Below are positions 26,113-35,243 of a stretch of DNA of 64,000 nucleotides, piece after piece. The stretch's first letter is position 1, and each line of letters begins with the position of its first letter. The DNA is taken from the NCBI RefSeq assembly GCF_003932955.1, contig NZ_QOVY01000009.1:44261-108260 (forward strand), in the 5' to 3' direction. Under the pieces are notes generated by a model. It saw nothing but the letters and a program-made list of their open reading frames with translations, did no database searches and was not told the DNA's origin. The translations under genes and the position numbers were made by a program. Source of the stretch: Chryseobacterium sp. SC28. GTDB lineage: Bacteria; Bacteroidota; Bacteroidia; Flavobacteriales; Weeksellaceae.

Positions 26113-27093
26113 TTACGGGATTATGTTTTCTGCTTTTAAGCTTTTCACTTTTGCTAATGTCCCGGCTCTTGTGTTATCGAGAGCTTGCAGTTGGTAGGTA
26201 TTATTGTTTGGCGTTTTTATTATAATTTTGTCATCGTTGATGACATAATTGGTATTATGATTTGTAAACGACAAATTATTGTCGCGACCTGAGTATTTGA
26301 ATGTGCCGTTGTACAGCAATTCGATTTTGCCGTCGGCATCGGTAAGAACGTAATATAGGGTGGATCCGGTTTTAAAAATTTGCATTTTCTTCTTATTTTT
26401 AATTTCAAAGGAAAGTATTGGGTCGTACTTTCCTTCCTCAAGGTCAAGCTTTTGATAGGTGGTTTCGGACATTTTCCCATTGACTAAATTCTGTTCTTTG
26501 TAATCCCACGTAATTCCCGAGGTACTTAATCCTTCTTCCACGATTTTTACCGGATAAGGTTTGTTGTTTTTCACTTTGAATTCAGAAAACTGATGCCAGC
26601 AACATCCGCTTTTTGTCATGGTGTGAATGGTTTTTGTTTTGGGATCAGTGCGGAACATGCCGCAATAGTCTTGGGAAAGCCTTGAGAATTCGGGGCTTTG
26701 TTTAAAGCCATTATCTGTGGCTAAGTAGATTTGGAAAGACGGTCCGTGATAGCAACTCTTTTGTCCCTCCATAATTGCAAAATCTTTTTTACCGTCGAAA
26801 TTGTAGTCCTCGTGCAGAATTTGGCTTTGTTCGCCGTAGGGAAGCTCTCTTATGTTGGCCAGAACTTTACCTTTATGGAGTTCAAAGGTCAGCTCGTCTG
26901 AATTTATTTTGATGAGTTGTCGATTGGATGTTTTATCAAAAATTGCAACCCAGCCTTTGCTGAATACTTTCGTGGTGTCTGCGATAAATAATTTCCCTAC
27001 ATAATCGTTTGAGAAATTGTCGATTACAAATGTGACCTGGGCGAACGCAGACTTTGAAGTCAAAAAAAACAGTATAAATAATGTTTGTTTCAT
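26113..27093 (-). CDS. Secreted protein with XAC2610-like region, function unknown
   Basis: A 326-residue protein with a signal peptide ending near SAFAQ. The middle contains EDYNFDGKKDFAIMEG, CYHGPSFQIYL and four to six cysteines, resembling XAC2610-related proteins (the Xanthomonas member is a periplasmic lysozyme inhibitor). The DYNFDGKKDF stretch has the look of an EF-hand-like calcium loop, as in FG-GAP proteins. The remainder, rich in Lys, Asn and Thr, is not recognised. It converges with the esterase gene and is the last of three minus-strand genes for secreted proteins. Confidence 0.6.
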   Translation of the reverse strand: MKQTLFILFFLTSKSAFAQVTFVIDNFSNDYVGKLFIADTTKVFSKGWVAIFDKTSNRQLIKINSDELTFELHKGKVLANIRELPYGEQSQILHEDYNFDGKKDFAIMEGQKSCYHGPSFQIYLATDNGFKQSPEFSRLSQDYCGMFRTDPKTKTIHTMTKSGCCWHQFSEFKVKNNKPYPVKIVEEGLSTSGITWDYKEQNLVNGKMSETTYQKLDLEEGKYDPILSFEIKNKKKMQIFKTGSTLYYVLTDADGKIELLYNGTFKYSGRDNNLSFTNHNTNYVINDDKIIIKTPNNNTYQLQALDNTRAGTLAKVKSLKAENIIP

Positions 27094-27184
27094 TTTTTGG
27101 AAGGTGGATTCAAGTTAAATGCAACTCGTCCTTTTTTAATGATTAACTGTAAAGAAAATCTATATCTTTTTCTCTATTATTAGC

Positions 27185-28171
27185 TTAAAATTTATTTAAC
27201 ATGAATGACTCTAACATTTTTTCAATATCCTGAATAGGTATTTTTAGTTTCAGATAGCTATGCTTGTAATTATCAGAATTAATCCATTTATTTCCACCTT
27301 TATCATCAGGAACACACAATCCACCTACTTTATCCCAAATCGTTCCAACCCCGTTTCTGACTGCATATAACACCGCCGTTTGGTCATAGGTGGAATTATT
27401 AAGAATTTTTCCTTTGAAGTTTTCTTTTACCCAAGGCGCATGCCGGCTAAAATGCATAAAGCCTATATACAGCGGTGTATGTGGGTCTAACGTATTAAAT
27501 ATTTCTCCGGTTTTTATAGCGACACCCAACTCGTATCCCGAGAAAGTAATAGGCACATTTATATTACTAATCACAAATTTTGTTACCCCTATCATATTCC
27601 CATCAAAATTCCATTCCTTTTCGCCTTCAGGAAATTGTCCGCCCATAATTACAAATTCCTTTACTTTCAAATCAATTAATTCCTTTCCGGACAAAGGAGA
27701 GAGGCTGTCTGCTGGAGAATTAATAAGGTTTTGGATATTCTTTAAGGGGCCGACAGTGACAATGACAATACTCTTGTCTTTGCTTTCGGATAATATTTTG
27801 CGATATAGCAATGTGGCTTCTACTGCTGTATCGTATGTTTCGTCGTGCTCGAAAGCGTCAGCTATTGGCTTGGAATAGTTCCATTCTTGGAAATGAGTTT
27901 CATCTTTTCTTACACCAATGGGAATGTTTGGATTACCATAAAAAGTATTAACCGCATCAATAGCGGGGACAGCATACTTCTCGGTAGACCAGACCATTAC
28001 TGCTAGCAAATTACATTCTTTCCTGTTTTTAAAATGATTCAGCATTGCTAATGCACCTAAGTCATCGGCATCTGCACCAAAATCAGTATCAAATATTAAG
28101 TTGGGTTGTGCATGCGAATTTGTGCTAAAAAAAAAGAGTACAAATAAAAATAAAGTTCTAAGTGTGTTCAT
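27185..28171 (-). CDS. Secreted nucleoside hydrolase-like protein
   Basis: A 328-residue protein of the inosine-uridine nucleoside hydrolase superfamily with a signal peptide ending SHAQ. The calcium-binding aspartate cluster DTDFGADADD is at residues 28-37; the family norm is DxDxxxDD. A further motif, VGPLKNIQNL, matches the family's VGPLTNIA. The C-terminal region keeps DQTAVLYAV, equivalent to the family's DP/DA stretch. It likely cleaves N-glycosidic bonds of nucleosides outside the cytoplasm, but the substrate is unknown. Confidence 0.85.
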   Translation of the reverse strand: MNTLRTLFLFVLFFFSTNSHAQPNLIFDTDFGADADDLGALAMLNHFKNRKECNLLAVMVWSTEKYAVPAIDAVNTFYGNPNIPIGVRKDETHFQEWNYSKPIADAFEHDETYDTAVEATLLYRKILSESKDKSIVIVTVGPLKNIQNLINSPADSLSPLSGKELIDLKVKEFVIMGGQFPEGEKEWNFDGNMIGVTKFVISNINVPITFSGYELGVAIKTGEIFNTLDPHTPLYIGFMHFSRHAPWVKENFKGKILNNSTYDQTAVLYAVRNGVGTIWDKVGGLCVPDDKGGNKWINSDNYKHSYLKLKIPIQDIEKMLESFMLNKF

Positions 28172-28254
28172 GTAATTTCTGTTTAATTATCCGTGGTCGC
28201 TCGTAGCTGGAGAGGGCGGGATTTTCAGCGCTCTTTTACTTGCAAAGTGGTGTA

Positions 28255-28262
28255 CAAATTTA
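28255..28262 (-). promoter_or_regulatory. -7 box (TAAATTTG) upstream of the nucleoside hydrolase gene
   Basis: On the minus strand TAAATTTG lies 83 bases upstream of the hydrolase start. A CTTG at 28278-28281 is 15 bases further up, short for a -33 element. Confidence 0.35.
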
Positions 28263-28303
28263 GTGAAAACTTTTTTACAAGTCCAATTGCTAATTCTTGC
28301 AAA

Positions 28304-28370
28304 ACCGCTGTGGGCGAACAGCAGTAGAGGTCCTAAGTTTGCAGTTCAATCTGCCCGACGCAAAAGCGGT
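28304..28370. repeat. Nested inverted repeats in intergenic DNA
   Basis: ACCGCT (28304-28309) and AGCGGT (28365-28370) form an outer inverted repeat; GCTGT/ACAGC (28307-28311 and 28318-28322) form an inner hairpin that shares bases with it. The surrounding 213-base gap holds no gene. It may be a dispersed accessory-region sequence. Confidence 0.4.
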
Positions 28371-28384
28371 CATACCTCATATTT

Positions 28385-29041
28385 CTATTTCTGTTGACTT
28401 TTGACAGACTCAAGAAATCCGTTGTAATAGTTGTCAATTGTTTTTTTCTTTATCGCGGCCCATTCGTCTTTCGGTTTGGTCAATTCTCTTGCATTTGGTC
28501 CTTCGCCTTGTCCGGCTTGGATGACCCACATTCCGTGCAGATTGATCCAACGGTGGTCGTAGTTCTCGTTGTTTGTTCTTACAAAGTTAACCACTTTGTT
28601 TACAGTCTTTTCAAGTTTGTCAATGTCTTGGAACGCATACTTATTGATGTCGGGACCGTATTCGTTATTTAACACCGATACTGCTTGTTTTGCAGAATTG
28701 TCCATACACAAGTTGGCGTCATATCTTGCTCTGAGTTGAGCCACATAAAACCAAAAAGCCGCTTCATCCTTGTCGCCTTGCGAAAAAAGTTCGCGAGAAA
28801 GGGCATAAAGAACAGGCGGATTATAGTCGTTGGGATTATTAATTACAGTCTCAATAGTCTGTTTTTTCTGTTGTGGGTCTTGGCCTTGTAGAATTTTTAT
28901 TGTTTGGTTTTGTTTTTCAACCGCAATCTCACCGAATACGCCTTTAGCTTCTATTTCTTTGTTCGTTAACTGTGCATTGAGTAGTGTCCAAAAACCCATT
29001 GTCAGTGAGAAAAGTAAAATCGCTTTTTTCATAATGGTCAT
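28385..29041 (-). CDS. Secreted protein of unknown function
   Basis: A 218-residue protein with a signal peptide (LLFSLTMGFWTLLNAQL). The mature part is helix-rich, with YALSRELFSQGDKDEAAFWFYVAQLRARYDANLC followed by segments suggestive of a short TPR-like or Sel1-like helical pair; I recognise no named family with certainty. ATG codons at 29041 and 29032 are both possible starts; the second gives MKKAILLFS, a more standard signal peptide start. Confidence 0.65.
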   Translation of the reverse strand: MTIMKKAILLFSLTMGFWTLLNAQLTNKEIEAKGVFGEIAVEKQNQTIKILQGQDPQQKKQTIETVINNPNDYNPPVLYALSRELFSQGDKDEAAFWFYVAQLRARYDANLCMDNSAKQAVSVLNNEYGPDINKYAFQDIDKLEKTVNKVVNFVRTNNENYDHRWINLHGMWVIQAGQGEGPNARELTKPKDEWAAIKKKTIDNYYNGFLESVKSQQK

Positions 29042-29426
29042 TTTTATTTTTGGGTCAAAAATTATGCCTCTGATGATTTGCGCTTCGCGAAGTTGCGTCG
29101 CTGTACTTTTGCCTAAAAAACATTATAAAAATGCTACACAAATTAAAATTTAGCAAATAAGTAGTTATTCTTATCTAAGTCTGTTAGTCGGCCGATCAAG
29201 CAATAAATCTCTTCAGCGATTTAATAAATTTACACCAATATAATAAGGCATTACAAAAGGTTTTACAGATTGTTTTTTTAAACATTTTTAATAAATAAAA
29301 AAATACAAATAAAAATCCCTCGGATAATCTCTTACGGGTAAAGATTCGGGCTGCCGCGGACATTTTTACAAAAAAGTAGAGCGTTCCTAAAATCAGAAAA
29401 ATTAATATGATTTAACAAAATTTTTT
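29042..29426. other. Long gene-free, A+T-rich intergenic region
   Basis: The 479 bases between the unknown secreted protein and glgB (to 29520) contain no convincing coding frame. Poly-A and poly-T tracts dominate. Apart from the candidate glgB promoter near its right end, nothing was recognised. Confidence 0.6.
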
Positions 29427-29456
29427 TTTGAGTATGAATTAATTTCTCTATCTTGG
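29427..29456 (+). promoter_or_regulatory. Candidate promoter of the glycogen operon
   Basis: TTTG at 29427-29430 and TATCTTGG at 29449-29456 (one mismatch to TAnnTTTG) are 18 bases apart. The box lies 64 bases before glgB. Confidence 0.4.
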
Positions 29457-29520
29457 TGATGTTGTAAAATTTTAAATTTTTTGCCCATAATCCATCACGT
29501 CATCTACCAAATATCACCTT

Positions 29521-31536
29521 ATGCAGGTCCAGCCGTACTCCTTATTTTCCGACTTCGACATCTACCTTTTCCGTTCCGGAAACCACACCCGGCTATACGA
29601 AAAGTTTGGTTCTCACAAAGTGACAGTGGACGGTGTTTCCGGCGTTTATTTCTCGGTTTGGGCGCCCACGGCGGCAGAAGTCTCCGTGATGGGGAACTTC
29701 AACCAGTGGAACTCGTTTTCGCACCAGCTCGCTGGGCGCTGGGATCAGTCGGGCATTTGGGAAGGTTTTATCCCCGGTCTGGACTTGGGAGAAGTTTATA
29801 AATACGGCATCCGCACCAACAAAGGTTTGCTGCTGGAAAAAGCCGATCCCTACGCACTTTGTTTTGAAAATGCGGTTCAGGCCGGCTCTATCGTTTGCAC
29901 CACTTGGTACGAATGGCAAGATGAGGATTGGATGAAAAACCGCGCCAAGCACAACAGTCTGGAGTCGCCAATCTCCGTTTACGAAATGCATCTGGGCTCG
30001 TGGATGCGGGATCCCGGCAATCCCGAGCGATTCCTTAGCTATGGCGAAGTGGCAGACAAACTGGTGCCGTATCTCAAAGCTATGAATTTTACCCACGTAG
30101 AGTTTATGCCCGTGATGGAGTATCCGTTCGACCCGAGTTGGGGCTATCAAATCACAGGATTCTATGCTGCTACATCCAGATTCGGCTCGCCTCAGGAGTT
30201 GATGTATCTTATTTCGGAACTTCATAAGAATAATATTGGCGTTTTTCTAGACTGGGTGCCTTCCCACTTTCCGGGCGATGCCAATGGTTTGCACTTTTTC
30301 GACGGTTCGTTTTTATACGAACACGAAGATCCCAGAAAAGGTTTCCATCCCGATTGGAAATCCTACATCTTCAATTACGGAAGGCCGGAGGTCAAATCTT
30401 TTTTAATTTCCAATGCCATTTTTTGGCTCGACAGATATCATGCCGATGGACTGCGCGTAGATGCCGTCACCTCGATGCTCTATTTGGATTATTCGCGAAA
30501 CGAAGGCGAGTGGGAACCAAACATCTACGGCACCAATGTGAATCTGGAAGCCAAGCAATTTCTTCAGGATTTCAACATCGCAGCCTATCGGGAATTTCCT
30601 GATGTACAGACGATTGCCGAAGAAAGTTCGGATTTCCCACGGCTTACGTCCCCAGTCCACGAAGGCGGTATCGGCTTCGGCATGAAATGGATGATGGGCT
30701 GGATGCACGACACCTTGGACTATTTCAAGGAAGATCCCCTCGCCCGGAAATACCATCACAACAAAATCACCTTCACCAGCGTCTATATGTTCAATGAGAA
30801 TTATATGATGCCGCTCTCGCACGATGAGGTGGTTCACGGGAAAAGCAGCCTGATCTACAAGATGCCGGGCGACGAATGGCAGAAGTTTGCCAATCTGCGC
30901 GCCTTGTATGTTTATATGTTTACCAATCCGGGAGCGAAGTTGCTTTTTATGGGCGACGAATTTGCCCAGACCCGCGAATGGAATTTTACAACCTCTCTGG
31001 ATTGGCATTTGCTCCAGTATCCTATTCATAAAAATCTTCAGGAATTTGTAAAGGATCTCAACCTGCTTTATAAATCCAATCCGGCGCTGTACGAGCAGCA
31101 ATTTTCGCCCAACGGCTTCGAATGGGTTAATGCGGATGATACCGACAATTCTATCTTCATCTACCTCCGAAAAAGCAAAAAGAACAAGCAGGTTCTGATG
31201 ATTGTTCTGAACCTCACGCCCAACACTTTTGATTACCGAATCGGCGTAGAAAAAGATACAAAATGGGAAACCATTCTCAATTCTGACGAAGGGAAGTACA
31301 GCGGAAGCGGCGTTGAGGCAGTCATCTCGCAACAATTGGACGAAGGATGGGACGGCCGAGAAAATTCTATCATTATGAGATTACCACCCTTGTCGGGCGT
31401 GGTTCTGAATCAAATAACGCACAAGCCAAGCGCAGAAATCAAAAAAAGAATTAAAAAAAAGAAGAAAGCGACAGGTAAAAAAATCAAGTCGACTGACAAA
31501 CAGACTGTCAAAACAACGAAACGACACGATTCTTAA
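29521..31536 (+). CDS. glgB: 1,4-alpha-glucan branching enzyme
   Basis: A 671-residue GH13 enzyme that introduces alpha-1,6 branches in glycogen. An N-terminal CBM48 domain (GVYFSVWAPTAAEVSVMGNFNQW, about 40-65) precedes the catalytic barrel. The nucleophile Asp314 (LRVDAVTSM), acid/base Glu367 (TIAEES) and transition-state residues in MPLSHDEVVHGKSS are present. The last about 35 residues are a lysine-rich tail (KKRIKKKKKATGKK) beyond the usual C-terminal beta domain. glgA follows 24 bases later. Confidence 0.95.
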   Translation: MQVQPYSLFSDFDIYLFRSGNHTRLYEKFGSHKVTVDGVSGVYFSVWAPTAAEVSVMGNFNQWNSFSHQLAGRWDQSGIWEGFIPGLDLGEVYKYGIRTNKGLLLEKADPYALCFENAVQAGSIVCTTWYEWQDEDWMKNRAKHNSLESPISVYEMHLGSWMRDPGNPERFLSYGEVADKLVPYLKAMNFTHVEFMPVMEYPFDPSWGYQITGFYAATSRFGSPQELMYLISELHKNNIGVFLDWVPSHFPGDANGLHFFDGSFLYEHEDPRKGFHPDWKSYIFNYGRPEVKSFLISNAIFWLDRYHADGLRVDAVTSMLYLDYSRNEGEWEPNIYGTNVNLEAKQFLQDFNIAAYREFPDVQTIAEESSDFPRLTSPVHEGGIGFGMKWMMGWMHDTLDYFKEDPLARKYHHNKITFTSVYMFNENYMMPLSHDEVVHGKSSLIYKMPGDEWQKFANLRALYVYMFTNPGAKLLFMGDEFAQTREWNFTTSLDWHLLQYPIHKNLQEFVKDLNLLYKSNPALYEQQFSPNGFEWVNADDTDNSIFIYLRKSKKNKQVLMIVLNLTPNTFDYRIGVEKDTKWETILNSDEGKYSGSGVEAVISQQLDEGWDGRENSIIMRLPPLSGVVLNQITHKPSAEIKKRIKKKKKATGKKIKSTDKQTVKTTKRHDS

Positions 31537-31560
31537 ATTCAGAAAAACAATAGAATTTCT

Positions 31561-32967
31561 ATGAAAATATTTCACCTTTCTATGGAGTGCTATCCGGTTG
31601 CTAAGGTCGGCGGACTGGCAGACGTGGTGGGCGCCCTGCCAAAATATCAGAATAAGATGGGCTTGGATGCCAGCGTCATTATGCCATGGTACAACAATCC
31701 TTTTTTCTACAACCACGAGTTCGAAGTCGTTTTCGACGGCTTTATCCATCAGTCGTTTCATATGTACCAGGTTCAGGTTTTTAAGGAGAAGAGTGCTGCG
31801 CTTGGTTTTGACCTTTACTTAGTGAAAATTCCCGGACTCCTGGATCGCGAAAGCGTCTATGGGTATTGGGATGAGAGTCAGCAGTTTATAGCGTTTCAAC
31901 ACGGGGTTTTGCATTGGCTCAGCGCGATGGAGATCCGTCCGGATATTTTCCATTGCCACGATTATCACACGGGCTTGGTTCCTTTTATGATTGATAATTG
32001 CTATGAATTTCAGTTTCTGAAAGGTGTAAAAACTGTGGGAACGATTCATAATGGCGAATATCAGGGCAGTATGGACTGGATGATGTCTAGTTTCCTTCCC
32101 CATTTTGACGGCTGGCGATCGGGACTTCTCGATTGGAACGGCAGGATCAATCCGATGGCTGCGATGATCAAATGCTGTAATGCCTTTAATGCCGTCTCTA
32201 AAGGATATCTGGAAGAATTATTTTACAACTTCCAAGGTTTGGAACCGCTGATGCATCAGGAGCGGCAGAAAGCTTTCGGGATTCTCAACGGCATCGATAC
32301 CGAGGTGTGGGATCCGGAAACGGATGAGATGCTGAAATTCAATTATAACAAGGACTATGCAGAAGAAGGGAAATGGGAAAATAAAAAAGTAATCTGTGCA
32401 GAATACGGTCTGAATCCTCATCTTCCGCTTTTTGGTTTTATTGGCCGCTTTGCCCGCGAAAAAGGAGCCGATCTGCTGCCGGAAATAATTCAAAAAAGCA
32501 TTCAGGAGACCAACGGTTCATTGAATTTGATAGTATTGGGATCGGGAAATCAGGAAATAGAAAACAGATTGAAGGGATTGCAATATGAGTTCAACATCAA
32601 TTTTGCCATCGATCTGGGGTATAAAGAATCTCTTTCCCATCAGATTTACGCGTCAGCAGATTTTCTCTTGATGCCGAGCAGGGTAGAACCTTGCGGCCTG
32701 AATCAGATGTATGCGATGCGGTACGGCACCGTTCCAATCGTGCGATACACAGGTGGTCTGCGCGATACAGTGCAGGATATTTCGACGGGCGGTAGCGGAC
32801 TAAACTTTACGAATCCCGGCGCCGAGGACGCCGTTCATGCCATCAAAAGGGCGCTTCACATTTACAGCCAAAAAGATTTGATGAAAGGATTAATCTACAG
32901 CAATATGTCTTTCGATTTCTCTTGGGAAGCTGCCGCAAAAAACTACGCCAGTCTTTATAATTATTAA
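31561..32967 (+). CDS. glgA: Glycogen synthase
   Basis: A 468-residue GT5 family glycosyltransferase using ADP-glucose to extend alpha-1,4-glucan. The N-terminal donor-loop motif appears as KVGGLADVVGALP (family norm K-T/V-GGL-x-DVV), and the C-terminal GT-B nucleotide site as PSRVEPCGLNQMYAMRYGT followed by TGGLRDTV. Length matches bacterial GlgA. It sits between glgB and glgC. Confidence 0.95.
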   Translation: MKIFHLSMECYPVAKVGGLADVVGALPKYQNKMGLDASVIMPWYNNPFFYNHEFEVVFDGFIHQSFHMYQVQVFKEKSAALGFDLYLVKIPGLLDRESVYGYWDESQQFIAFQHGVLHWLSAMEIRPDIFHCHDYHTGLVPFMIDNCYEFQFLKGVKTVGTIHNGEYQGSMDWMMSSFLPHFDGWRSGLLDWNGRINPMAAMIKCCNAFNAVSKGYLEELFYNFQGLEPLMHQERQKAFGILNGIDTEVWDPETDEMLKFNYNKDYAEEGKWENKKVICAEYGLNPHLPLFGFIGRFAREKGADLLPEIIQKSIQETNGSLNLIVLGSGNQEIENRLKGLQYEFNINFAIDLGYKESLSHQIYASADFLLMPSRVEPCGLNQMYAMRYGTVPIVRYTGGLRDTVQDISTGGSGLNFTNPGAEDAVHAIKRALHIYSQKDLMKGLIYSNMSFDFSWEAAAKNYASLYNY

Positions 32968-33009
32968 AAAAATTCTATTCACATTGGCTTAATATTGGTA
33001 CATATTTAT

Positions 33010-33017
33010 TAGCTTTA
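33010..33017 (+). promoter_or_regulatory. Possible internal promoter (TAGCTTTA) for glgC
   Basis: TAGCTTTA differs from TAnnTTTG at the last base. A TTGG at 32985-32988 is 21 bases upstream. The box lies 28 bases before the glgC ATG. Confidence 0.3.
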
Positions 33018-33045
33018 GCATAACACAAACTCAAAAGATATTATA

Positions 33046-34314
33046 ATGAAAGAAAGCGTAATCTCCATTGTCCTCGGAGGCGGAAGAGGAACTCGCTTGT
33101 TCCCTTTGACCTATACGAGATCCAAACCGGCCGTTCCCATCGCGGGAAAATACCGATTGGTAGATATTCCGATTTCCAACTGTCTCAACTCGGGACTTAA
33201 TAGGATATTGGTCTTAACTCAGTTTAATTCGGCTTCATTAAATTCCCACATCAAAAACTCCTACCACTTTGACATTTTCAGTAAAGGATTTGTAGACATT
33301 TTGGCAGCAGAGCAGAATGTGGAAAACGAGAACTGGTATCAAGGCACAGCCGATGCCGTTCGCCAAACCATGAAGCATCTGGATAAATATGAATACGAAT
33401 ATGTCCTGATCCTATCCGGAGATCAGCTGTACCAGATGAATTTTCAGGAAATGATCAACTTTCACAAAAAGCAAGGCGGCGACATCACCATCGCGACCAT
33501 CCCCGTCAATGCAAAAGATGCCACGGGTTTTGGGATTATGAAAGCCGATAAAAAAGGCAATATTACCTCTTTCATAGAGAAGCCGGGTTTGGATATCCTA
33601 AACGAGTGGAAATCGGAAGTGAGCGATGAAAATAAATCGAAAGGTAAAGAATTCCTTGCATCTATGGGAATCTACGTCTTCTCAAAAGATGTTTTGAAAA
33701 AACTGTTCGATGAACACGAAGGCGACGATTTTGGTAAAGATTTCATCCCTGCAGCTATTGGTCACTATAATGTTCTAAGTTACCAATACGATGGTTATTG
33801 GACCGACATCGGAACGATTGAATCCTTCTACGAAGCCAATCTAGATCTCACTCTGGATTTGCCACAGTTCAATCTCTTCAGTTCCAATCCCATTTATACC
33901 AGAGCAAGGATGCTTCCTCCGTCAAAGATCAATGGATCATATGTAAGCAAAACCATTATTGGTGATGGCTGTATCATCTTGGCTGATAAAATAGAACACA
34001 GCATCATTGGTAACAGAACCAGAATCGACAGAGGATCTACCATCGTCAATTCCTATGTGATGGGTGCCGACTATTACCAAACTGCCAAGCAAGTATCCGA
34101 TAATGAAGCCGCCGGAATTACCAATATGGGAATCGGAAGATACTGCTATATCGACAGAGCCATCCTCGACAAAAACTGCTTCATTGGTAATAATGTAAGG
34201 ATCATCGGTGGAAAACATCATCCTGATGGCGATTATGATACCTATTCTATCAGAGACGGCATCGTGGTGGTAAAGAAAAATGCCAAAATCCCGGACGGTA
34301 CTAATATTTTATAA
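33046..34314 (+). CDS. glgC: Glucose-1-phosphate adenylyltransferase
   Basis: A 422-residue enzyme making ADP-glucose, the committed step of glycogen synthesis. The nucleotidyltransferase motif GGGRGTRLFPLTYTRSKPA is near the N-terminus, with RLVDIPISNCLNSG next, GTADAVRQ at about 100 and the C-terminal left-handed beta-helix (hexapeptide) region from about 290. It completes a glgB-glgA-glgC operon and is followed by a terminator. Confidence 0.96.
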   Translation: MKESVISIVLGGGRGTRLFPLTYTRSKPAVPIAGKYRLVDIPISNCLNSGLNRILVLTQFNSASLNSHIKNSYHFDIFSKGFVDILAAEQNVENENWYQGTADAVRQTMKHLDKYEYEYVLILSGDQLYQMNFQEMINFHKKQGGDITIATIPVNAKDATGFGIMKADKKGNITSFIEKPGLDILNEWKSEVSDENKSKGKEFLASMGIYVFSKDVLKKLFDEHEGDDFGKDFIPAAIGHYNVLSYQYDGYWTDIGTIESFYEANLDLTLDLPQFNLFSSNPIYTRARMLPPSKINGSYVSKTIIGDGCIILADKIEHSIIGNRTRIDRGSTIVNSYVMGADYYQTAKQVSDNEAAGITNMGIGRYCYIDRAILDKNCFIGNNVRIIGGKHHPDGDYDTYSIRDGIVVVKKNAKIPDGTNIL

Positions 34315-34330
34315 ATCAATAATAAATCAT

Positions 34331-34361
34331 AAAACCCTTTGTTACGAAGGGTTTTAATTTT
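34331..34361 (+). terminator. Rho-independent terminator after glgC
   Basis: A perfect 9-bp stem AAAACCCTT/AAGGGTTTT with a 7-base loop (TGTTACG) is followed by AATTTT. It ends the glycogen operon. Confidence 0.8.
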
Positions 34362-34407
34362 ACTTTGGCAGATTATTTGTCTTAGAAGATGTAAAGTTTA
34401 AAAGTTA

Positions 34408-35175
34408 ATGAAGCAAATATTTTTATTGGTTGGTCTGGTCTTTTCTTCTATACTGCAGGCACAGTTCAGCCATATCAACGCGGGGGAGGTACTCAGTTAC
34501 AGAGTTCACTACGGATTTATAACCGCCGGCAACGCTACCCTATCTACAACCAAAACATCTTACAAAGGACAGCCCGCATTTTATGTACGGGGCGTCGGCA
34601 AGACAAGCGGTGCCGCAAAGACTTTCTTCAAAGTAGAAGATATTTACGAAAGCTATATCAACGACAACAAAGAACCGCTTTTCTACGTGAGAAATGTCTC
34701 CGAAGGAAGCTATACACAACATCTTGAAAGTACCTTTAACGCAAGTAATGATACTGTGGTACTTGTAGATAAGAAACATCGGGACAGACCTACGAAAACC
34801 ATCAAAGTACCCAATGGGGTGCAAGATATGCTTTCCTGCTTTTATTATTTAAGAGATTTGCCGGCCGATCAATTGAAAGTTGGTAGTGTCGTAAAAATAA
34901 ACATCTGGATTGACGATGAACTGTTTCCTTTTCAGGTGAGAGTGGCAGGAACGGAAAAAATATCCACCAAATTTGGTAAAGTCAATTGTTTAAAAATTGT
35001 TCCTTCCGTGATCAGTGGCCGGGTTTTCAAAGCGAGAGAAAGTGTCACGATGTGGGTTACAAATGATCTGAACCGGGTGCCGGTATTGGTAAAAGCGGAG
35101 TTGGCGGTCGGATCTCTTAAGGCAAGTATCGACCGGTACAGCAATGTCAAATATCCCATCAAATTTGAAAAATAA
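34408..35175 (+). CDS. DUF3108 family secreted protein
   Basis: A 255-residue protein with a signal peptide ending ILQAQF. The mature part matches DUF3108 (GEVLSYRVHYGFITAGNATL near the start; VFKARESVTMWVTNDLNRVPVLVKAELAVGSLKA near the end). The fold is beta-rich and envelope-located; the function is unknown. The next gene starts about 70 bases later and may be co-transcribed. Confidence 0.82.
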   Translation: MKQIFLLVGLVFSSILQAQFSHINAGEVLSYRVHYGFITAGNATLSTTKTSYKGQPAFYVRGVGKTSGAAKTFFKVEDIYESYINDNKEPLFYVRNVSEGSYTQHLESTFNASNDTVVLVDKKHRDRPTKTIKVPNGVQDMLSCFYYLRDLPADQLKVGSVVKINIWIDDELFPFQVRVAGTEKISTKFGKVNCLKIVPSVISGRVFKARESVTMWVTNDLNRVPVLVKAELAVGSLKASIDRYSNVKYPIKFEK

Positions 35176-35243
35176 AAGGATATTCCGTGCTTTATTGGAA
35201 TTATTTGAAAACAAATTTTATAAACTTTAAAAAATTAAATATT

